Shown here in pieces: positions 7,066 to 12,381 of a stretch of DNA of 12,381 bases. A program made the position numbers and the translations under genes. The stretch covers positions 1 through 12,381 of the forward strand of contig JAADCW010000092.1 of the NCBI GenBank assembly GCA_013154225.1. Reading direction: 5' to 3'. Position 1 is the stretch's first letter. Every line of letters starts with the position of its first letter. This DNA comes from Chloroflexota bacterium (GTDB lineage: Bacteria > Chloroflexota > Anaerolineae > Anaerolineales > DRMV01). The notes below the pieces were generated by a model that searched no databases, was not told where the DNA came from, and worked only from the letters and a program-made list of their open reading frames with translations.

Positions 7066-8142
7066 TACCAGCTTGATGTCAACCGGTTTGGGCTGAGAAC
7101 CCTTCAACGCGTTGACGCTGAGTTTGGCCGCGATTTCCTGCGCCAGGTTCTTGAAAGCCTGCGCCACGGGCGAATCGGGGTTAGAGACCACAATGGGCAC
7201 GCCGCGATCGCCGCCTTCCCGCACGGCGGGATCCATCGGGATGGCGCCCAGGAACGGCACTTTGTAAGCCTCAGCCAGACGCTGGCCGCCGCCACTGCCA
7301 AACACATCAACCCGGGTGCCATCGGGCAGTTCCAGGTAGCTCATGTTTTCAACCACGCCCAAGATGGGCACCTGCAACTGCTGGAACATCTGCAAGCCGC
7401 GGCTGGCATCATCCAACGAAACCTGCTGAGGCAGGGTCACGATCACGCCGCCCGAAAGGGAAAGGCTTTGCGCCAGGCTGAGGGGCGCGTCGCCTGTGCC
7501 GGGGGGCAGGTCCACAATCATGTAGTCCAGTTCGCCCCAATCCACATCAGTGAGGAACTGGCGAATGGCCGAATGGAGCATCGGGCCACGCCAAATCAGG
7601 GCCTGACCAGGCTTGACCAGGAAGCCGATGGACATCATCTTGACGCCGTAGGCTTCACCAGGCTGAATGCGGCCGTCTTTGGCCGGAGGCAGGTGCTTCA
7701 CGCCCATCATGGTGGGGATGTTGGGGCCGTAAATATCGGCATCCAGCAAGCCCACCCGGGCGCCGGTTTGGGCCAGGGCAACGGCCACGTTGACAGCCAC
7801 CGTGCTCTTGCCCACGCCGCCTTTGCCCGAGGCAATGGCCACCGCGTGATGCACAGGCACCTTCAACAAACCACGCACCCGGCCATCGTTGGGCACCTCG
7901 GCGTCCATCTTGACTTCCACTTTCTCAACCCCAGGCACAGCCTGCACAGCCTCACGGGCATCCGATTCAATTTTGGACTTCAACGGGCAGGCTGGGGTGG
8001 TCAAAACAATGGTAAAACGCACAGTGCCGCCATCAATCTCCAAATCGCGAATCATGTTCAGCGACACCAAATCTTGCTTCAAATCCGGATCTTCAACCTT
8101 ACTCAGGGCCGCCAATACGGCCTGTTTGGTCACTTGGCTCAT
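7060..8142 (-). CDS. mrp: Mrp/ApbC/NBP35-type P-loop ATPase, Fe-S cluster carrier
   Basis: 360 residues. An N-terminal MIP18/DUF59 domain (about 4-85, with DPDLKQDLVSLNMIRDL and the conserved TPACPLK at 49-55) is fused to a deviant Walker A ATPase: ASGKGGVGKST at about 104-114, LLDADIYGPN near 132-141 and MIVDLPPGTGD near 208-218. These proteins bind and transfer Fe-S clusters in other bacteria. The usual CxxC after ENMSY is replaced here by LELPDG (about 266-276), so that ligand pair is absent; the only cysteine I see in the part read is in the DUF59 domain. ATG at 8142 is chosen because GAGGTG lies four bases upstream; an in-frame ATG at 8154 overlaps that Shine-Dalgarno. It has its own promoter with a perfect -10 and is followed by ricT after 8 bases. 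Confidence 0.93.
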   Translation of the reverse strand: MSQVTKQAVLAALSKVEDPDLKQDLVSLNMIRDLEIDGGTVRFTIVLTTPACPLKSKIESDAREAVQAVPGVEKVEVKMDAEVPNDGRVRGLLKVPVHHAVAIASGKGGVGKSTVAVNVAVALAQTGARVGLLDADIYGPNIPTMMGVKHLPPAKDGRIQPGEAYGVKMMSIGFLVKPGQALIWRGPMLHSAIRQFLTDVDWGELDYMIVDLPPGTGDAPLSLAQSLSLSGGVIVTLPQQVSLDDASRGLQMFQQLQVPILGVVENMSYLELPDGTRVDVFGSGGGQRLAEAYKVPFLGAIPMDPAVREGGDRGVPIVVSNPDSPVAQAFKNLAQEIAAKLSVNALKGSQPKPVDIKLVG

Positions 8143-8166
8143 GGTACACCTCATTCAGACAAAAAG

Positions 8167-8208
8167 TTGTGCCAGCGTGCCGATTATACCCGACTTTTTG
8201 CGCTGGCA
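8167..8208 (-). promoter_or_regulatory. mrp promoter with shared operator-like block
   Basis: On the minus strand a perfect TATAAT occupies 8188-8183, preceded by GCGCAAAAAGTCGGG; I see no good -35. TGCCAGCG (8170-8177 of the plus strand) and CGCTGGCA (8201-8208) form an 8-bp inverted repeat flanking the -10. A second one, AAAAAGT (8161-8167) and ACTTTTT (8193-8199), interleaves with it. The block 8167-8205 aligns by hand with 12061-12099 upstream of iscX at 31 of 40 columns with two single-base gaps, including TTGTGCCAG and ATTATACCCG. The second operator half (TGCCGAT here, GGCACAA at iscX) is not conserved, so at mrp the site may be a half-site or weak. Confidence 0.65.
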
Positions 8209-8215
8209 GGAGATG

Positions 8216-8539
8216 TCAGGCCTTTTGGGCCTGGAGAAAGGCGGCAACCTCCTGGCAAGCCTGGTTGTAGGTTTGGAGCAGGGCCTTGTCGTCGCCTTTG
8301 AAGCGGGTAATGGCTTTTTGCGCGCAGGCCGCGCACCCACGAATTGCGCGATGGCTATCAATGGTGCACGTGGTACAGCGCGCCAGACGGGTCATCATTA
8401 AAACGAAGCCCAGGTGCTCCACCGAGGTTGCGGGCTTTTGCCGCACCTCATCCACCAGGGCTTGCCACGCCTCGCCCCGCAGGTCGCGCAGCGAAGCAAT
8501 GATATTGGAAGGGAAGAGCAGTTCCAGATGGTCGTACAA
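8216..8539 (-). CDS. Small protein of unknown function with paired CxxC motifs
   Basis: 107 residues from a TTG at 8539 with GGGAGG four bases upstream. A longer frame to 8659 would begin inside the terminator region of nuoI and is unlikely. I do not recognise a named family with confidence. Visible: a helical N-terminal half (ELLFPSNIIASLRDLRGEAWQALVDEV), then LARCTTCTIDSHRAIRGCAAC, that is C55xxC58 and C69xxC72 separated by ten residues that include a histidine, then a helical tail with KGDDKALLQTYNQACQEVAAFL. The spacing suggests a zinc knuckle, a thiol-redox pair or an Fe-S site; it does not show which. It lies between nuoI and mrp, behind an intrinsic terminator, so it either has its own promoter or depends on read-through. 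No -10 box is evident just upstream. The start codon is uncertain. Confidence 0.7.
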   Translation of the reverse strand: MYDHLELLFPSNIIASLRDLRGEAWQALVDEVRQKPATSVEHLGFVLMMTRLARCTTCTIDSHRAIRGCAACAQKAITRFKGDDKALLQTYNQACQEVAAFLQAQKA

Positions 8540-8584
8540 AGTCCCTCCCGGTTGGCAGCCAGGGAAGCGGAAAAGAAGCAGGAA

Positions 8585-8620
8585 ACAAGCAAAACCCCGG
8601 CCGACCGCGCCAGTCCGGGG
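8585..8620 (-). terminator. Intrinsic terminator after nuoI
   Basis: On the minus strand CCCCGG (8620-8615) and CCGGGG (8600-8595) can pair around a GC-rich 14-base loop, followed by TTTTGCTTGTTT (8594 downwards). The outer stem is short, but position and U-rich tail fit a Rho-independent terminator for the iscX-nuo transcript. Confidence 0.7.
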
Positions 8621-8623
8621 CGT

Positions 8624-8661
8624 GGTTGGCGGCGAGGCGTCGGTGCGCCCCGCCGCCAACC
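8624..8661. repeat. 11-bp perfect inverted repeat downstream of nuoI
   Basis: GGTTGGCGGCG (8624-8634) and CGCCGCCAACC (8651-8661) pair perfectly around a 16-base loop, immediately upstream (in the transcript) of the U-tailed terminator hairpin. The two stems together make a tandem structure between nuoI and the small CxxC gene. It may protect the nuo mRNA 3' end or strengthen termination. Confidence 0.8.
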
Positions 8662-8680
8662 GACGGATACAGCCCGCTTC

Positions 8681-9346
8681 CTACTCCTTCTTCGCTTCTT
8701 GCTTTTTGGCTTTGGCCGCCTCGCGAGCGGCTTTGGCTTTGGCGCGGGCTTCGGCTGCCTTCCGCTTGGCCTCTTCGGCCTTGCGGCGGGCTTCCTCTTC
8801 GCGCTGATAGTTGTTCGGGCGGATTTCCGCGTAGTACGAAACCGGCTTGAGCAAGCGCTGGAGATCCAAAACATTGTTACTGCGGTCGTACGTTGCCAAT
8901 TCGTAAACGTGATCCATCTTGATGGCATCGAAGGGGCAGTATTCTGCGCACAGGCCGCAGTTCATGCACAGGTCAATGTCAATATGGAAGTCAGCCGGCT
9001 CGGGGCGCGGGCGCCCTGTTTTGGGGTCGGTGGTGCGCTCAATCCAAATGCACTGCGCAGGGCACACCTTGGTGCAGATACCGCACGACGTGCAGCGGAT
9101 TTTCTGCTCGCCTTCGGGGGTTTCTTCGTACACCAAGAAGGGCACAAAGCGAAACTCTTCGGGCACCGGCAGTTTTTCTTCAGGGTACTGCACCGTGAAA
9201 ATACCCTTGACCTCCGCGCTCCGACGATATTCAATGCCCTCTTGGGTGTAATAGCGGGATTTGCCCCGCTTGAAATCGTCAACATAGGTGTCAATCAGGC
9301 GCTTCAGCGTGACGCCTAAACCTTTGAGAATTCCGGAACCATCCAT
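8681..9346 (-). CDS. nuoI: NADH-quinone oxidoreductase subunit I, with basic coiled-coil-like tail
   Basis: 221 residues. The two [4Fe-4S] ferredoxin motifs of complex I subunit I are intact: CTSCGICTKVCP (C85, C88, C91, C95) and CMNCGLCAEYCP (C127, C130, C133, C137). These clusters (N6a/N6b) relay electrons towards NuoB. After about residue 180 comes a tail of some 40 residues made almost only of Lys, Arg, Glu and Ala, predicted helical or coiled-coil and strongly basic at its end; the conserved core ends near the RPNNY segment. ATG at 9346 is chosen over a GTG at 9355 because GGAG lies eight bases upstream. It follows nuoCD by 14 bases. No nuoH, J or K gene follows, unlike the usual nuo order. 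Confidence 0.95.
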   Translation of the reverse strand: MDGSGILKGLGVTLKRLIDTYVDDFKRGKSRYYTQEGIEYRRSAEVKGIFTVQYPEEKLPVPEEFRFVPFLVYEETPEGEQKIRCTSCGICTKVCPAQCIWIERTTDPKTGRPRPEPADFHIDIDLCMNCGLCAEYCPFDAIKMDHVYELATYDRSNNVLDLQRLLKPVSYYAEIRPNNYQREEEARRKAEEAKRKAAEARAKAKAAREAAKAKKQEAKKE

Positions 9347-9360
9347 GAGGCACACTCCGT

Positions 9361-11109
<1,749 letters not shown>

Positions 11110-11122
11110 GGAACCACTCCCT

Positions 11123-11791
11123 TCAGGCTTGGGCGGCTTCGGCTTCAGCAGCAGCCGCGGCTTCCTGCTCGGCCTTTTGGCGGGTGTATTCGCGAATCTT
11201 GTCGTATTCGCGCGGGTCCATAATATCCGGCCCTAAAACCGGGATGGGGATCATCTCCGAAGGCTGGCCATAGACCTCTTTGATGGTCTGCTTGTCGATT
11301 TTTTCTTGCAGTTTCATCAGGCCGTAGATCAGGGCCTGAGGCGTGGGCGGGCACCCAGGGATGTAAACATCCACAGGCAGGTATTTGTCAATACCCGCGA
11401 CCACGTTGTAGCCCTCTTTGAAGGGGCCGCCGCCCGATGCGCACGCGCCCATCGCGACCACGTATTTCGGGTCGGCCATCTGGTTGTAAAGGCGCACGAT
11501 CTGCGGCAACATCTTCTTGGTCACCGTCCCGGCCACAATCATCACATCAGATTGGCGGGGGCTGGGGCGCATGACCTCCATGCCGAAGCGGGCAAAGTCG
11601 AAACGGGCGGCCGCGGTACAAATCATTTCGATTGCGCAGCACGCCAACCCGAACATCATCGGCCAGAGGGAATTCCGCCGCCCCCAGTTGTAGATGCGAT
11701 CCAGGGTCGTGATGGTCACCGTGCCCTGAAGATCCTCGGGGATCTCATACTTGGGGGAGTTCAAACCCTCATCCTTTGGTTTGGTGCTCAT
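11123..11791 (-). CDS. nuoB: NADH-quinone oxidoreductase subunit B, with acidic Ala-rich tail
   Basis: 222 residues of the PSST/NuoB subunit, carrying the terminal [4Fe-4S] cluster N2 that reduces quinone. All four ligands are present: the adjacent pair C51-C52 in GLACCAIE, C117 in GACAS and C147 in PGCPP. RPSPRQSDVMIVAGTVT and YIPGCPPTPQALIYGL are family hallmarks. The protein ends in a low-complexity tail of Ala, Glu and Gln (roughly the last 18 residues), acidic overall. The ATG has GAGGAGAAGG just upstream. It is 31 bases after iscX. nuoA, which normally precedes nuoB, is absent, so the membrane arm and NADH module must be encoded elsewhere if the complex is complete. Confidence 0.97.
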   Translation of the reverse strand: MSTKPKDEGLNSPKYEIPEDLQGTVTITTLDRIYNWGRRNSLWPMMFGLACCAIEMICTAAARFDFARFGMEVMRPSPRQSDVMIVAGTVTKKMLPQIVRLYNQMADPKYVVAMGACASGGGPFKEGYNVVAGIDKYLPVDVYIPGCPPTPQALIYGLMKLQEKIDKQTIKEVYGQPSEMIPIPVLGPDIMDPREYDKIREYTRQKAEQEAAAAAEAEAAQA

Positions 11792-11822
11792 AGACCTTCT
11801 CCTCGGAATAGGATGGGACCGT

Positions 11823-12044
11823 TCAGCCCTGTTCCTCCAGGGTCATTTCCAGCCATTCGCGGTACACGTCCATGAGGATGTCGTCGTTGACCAGGGCAGG
11901 GTCATCGTCGAAATTCGGCAAGGCCAAAATCCAGGCCTGTATCTGCCCTAACGAGACCGCTTGCAAATCAACATCAGGATGCGCCCTACGCAAGGCTTCT
12001 GCCAGGGCAAAGGTTGCTTCCCAGGTCAAAGGCTCCAAAGTCAT
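11823..12044 (-). CDS. iscX: IscX (YfhJ) family Fe-S assembly modulator
   Basis: 73 residues, close to the 66 of E. coli IscX. Matching features: LTWEATFALAEALRRAHPDVD at the start, the W of the second helix (QAWILALP) and the acidic FDDDPALVNDDIL, which corresponds to FDDDP..SNEKIL in E. coli, then the final helix with REWLE. IscX is a small winged-helix-like acidic protein that binds the cysteine desulfurase IscS and iron and tunes cluster assembly. In Proteobacteria it sits at the end of the isc operon; here it leads a nuo cluster, with no other isc or suf gene in view. The Shine-Dalgarno is weak (GGTGG). The promoter with a perfect -10 lies about 35-40 bases upstream, giving a short leader. 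Confidence 0.9.
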   Translation of the reverse strand: MTLEPLTWEATFALAEALRRAHPDVDLQAVSLGQIQAWILALPNFDDDPALVNDDILMDVYREWLEMTLEEQG

Positions 12045-12060
12045 GGAAATGCACCACCGT

Positions 12061-12099
12061 TTGTGCCAGTTGGCACAATTATACCCGCCTTTTGCGCCG
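12061..12099 (-). promoter_or_regulatory. iscX-nuo promoter with palindromic operator (Rex- or CRP/FNR-like)
   Basis: On the minus strand TATAAT lies at 12083-12078, preceded by GCGCAAAAGGCGGG; no convincing -35 is seen. Directly downstream, sharing one base with the -10, is an 18-bp inverted repeat at 12061-12078, plus strand TTGTGCCAGTTGGCACAA, with 8-bp perfect arms and a 2-base centre. It would cover the transcription start, the position expected of a repressor site. The layout equals Rex sites (TTGTGAA-N4-TTCACAA) except AA/TT is CC/GG, and also fits a CRP/FNR form TGTGC-N6-GCACA. A nearly identical block precedes mrp. Confidence 0.75.
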
Positions 12100-12256
12100 A
12101 ATTACGCGAATTTTTGTTTGCGAAATTCAATCGAGCGGGCAAACTCGCTTGGGGTTTTGCAAAAGAATTTTTGCGAAAAAAAACTGTATAACGAAGGATT
12201 TGAAAATATATTCCCTGCCTCCCAGACCCCCAAGCAGCCAAGCAACTACCTCTTCA

Positions 12257-12265
12257 TGATACACT
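12257..12265 (+). promoter_or_regulatory. Possible extended -10 for the plus-strand hydrolase gene
   Basis: TGATACACT carries the extended -10 dinucleotide TG followed one base later by TACACT (4 of 6 to TATAAT). It ends 9 bases before the ATG at 12275, so the transcript would have almost no leader. No Shine-Dalgarno is visible before the ATG, consistent with leaderless translation. Another AT-rich -10-like TATAAC lies at 12187-12192. Weak evidence. Confidence 0.35.
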
Positions 12266-12274
12266 CCTACCATC

Positions 12275-12381
12275 ATGAACACACAAAAAATCTCCATCCC
12301 CGTAAAAGCGCAGGAATATGTCACCGGCACGCTGTTCACGCCCGCGGATTGTCGTCGAAAACGGCCTGCGGTGCTGTTCAT
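12275..12381 (+). CDS. Alpha/beta hydrolase-like protein, N-terminal fragment at window edge
   Basis: An open frame of 35 codons from ATG at 12275 runs off the right edge. It reads MNTQKISIPVKAQEYV, then TGTLFTPADC and KRPAVLF. This pattern of a polar N-terminal strand, a turn, GTLFTP and then a hydrophobic strand (PAVLF) is how dienelactone-hydrolase-like or serine aminopeptidase-like alpha/beta hydrolases begin, with the HG oxyanion motif expected just beyond the edge. The catalytic residues are not in the window. It is transcribed divergently from the iscX-nuo cluster across 230 bases of AT-rich DNA. The overlapping minus-strand frame in the same place has no supporting features. Confidence 0.6.
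   Translation, partial: MNTQKISIPVKAQEYVTGTLFTPADCRRKRPAVLF

Noticed and set aside
6778..8301. 507-codon plus-strand open frame opposite mrp and ricT
   Set aside because: It crosses the mrp promoter and two well-recognised minus-strand genes and has no recognisable motif.
12159..12180. GCAAAA-GAAT-TTTTGC hairpin followed by an A-run
   Set aside because: The stem is short and AT-rich and no gene end precedes it on the strand that would need a terminator; probably just AT-rich intergenic sequence.
12127..12381. 84-codon minus-strand open frame over the divergent region
   Set aside because: It overlaps the plus-strand hydrolase start and AT-rich intergenic DNA; the protein has no recognisable pattern.

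Overview
The window reads as chromosomal DNA of a GC-rich bacterium. The gene style (fused nuoCD, iscX heading a nuo cluster, a Mrp ATPase without the CxxC motif, a PSP1/RicT protein, a Mut7-C RNase with a ubiquitin-like N-terminus, frequent GTG/TTG starts) fits Chloroflexota, perhaps Anaerolineae. That placement is an inference from protein style; there is no rRNA to confirm it. I see no mobile element, CRISPR array, tRNA or rRNA.

All complete genes lie on the minus strand, so transcription runs from high to low coordinates. From the right they are: (1) a divergent intergenic region (12045-12274) separating a truncated plus-strand alpha/beta-hydrolase-like gene from the respiratory cluster; (2) iscX, nuoB, nuoCD and nuoI (12044-8681), an Fe-S protein and three Fe-S or quinone-interface subunits of complex I, ended by a large inverted repeat plus an intrinsic terminator (8661-8585); (3) a small unrecognised protein with two CxxC motifs (8539-8216); (4) mrp and ricT (8142-6200), ended by a GC-rich hairpin; (5) a tightly packed run of an M20 amidohydrolase, a two-TM RCK potassium channel, an M23 lipoprotein, pyrD, a Mut7-C RNase, a MazG-like pyrophosphohydrolase and sfsA (cut by the left edge), many overlapping or a few bases apart.

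The right half has a clear theme. IscX, NuoB, NuoI, Mrp and RicT all belong to families tied to Fe-S clusters, and the small CxxC protein sits among them. The promoters of iscX-nuo and mrp share an unusually similar block of about 40 bp: a perfect -10 TATAAT with TTGTGCCAG just downstream. At iscX this forms a perfect inverted repeat, TTGTGCCA-GT-TGGCACAA, over the expected transcription start. It resembles a Rex (NADH-sensing repressor) or CRP/FNR-family operator. I propose that one redox-responsive regulator controls complex I and its Fe-S helper genes together. This is the most interesting signal in the window.

The left half looks like an ordinary mixed housekeeping operon. Its main oddity is a heptanucleotide tandem repeat (AATTAGG) lodged between pyrD and the Mut7-C gene; it supplies the pyrD stop codon and lies next to a start that has no Shine-Dalgarno sequence.
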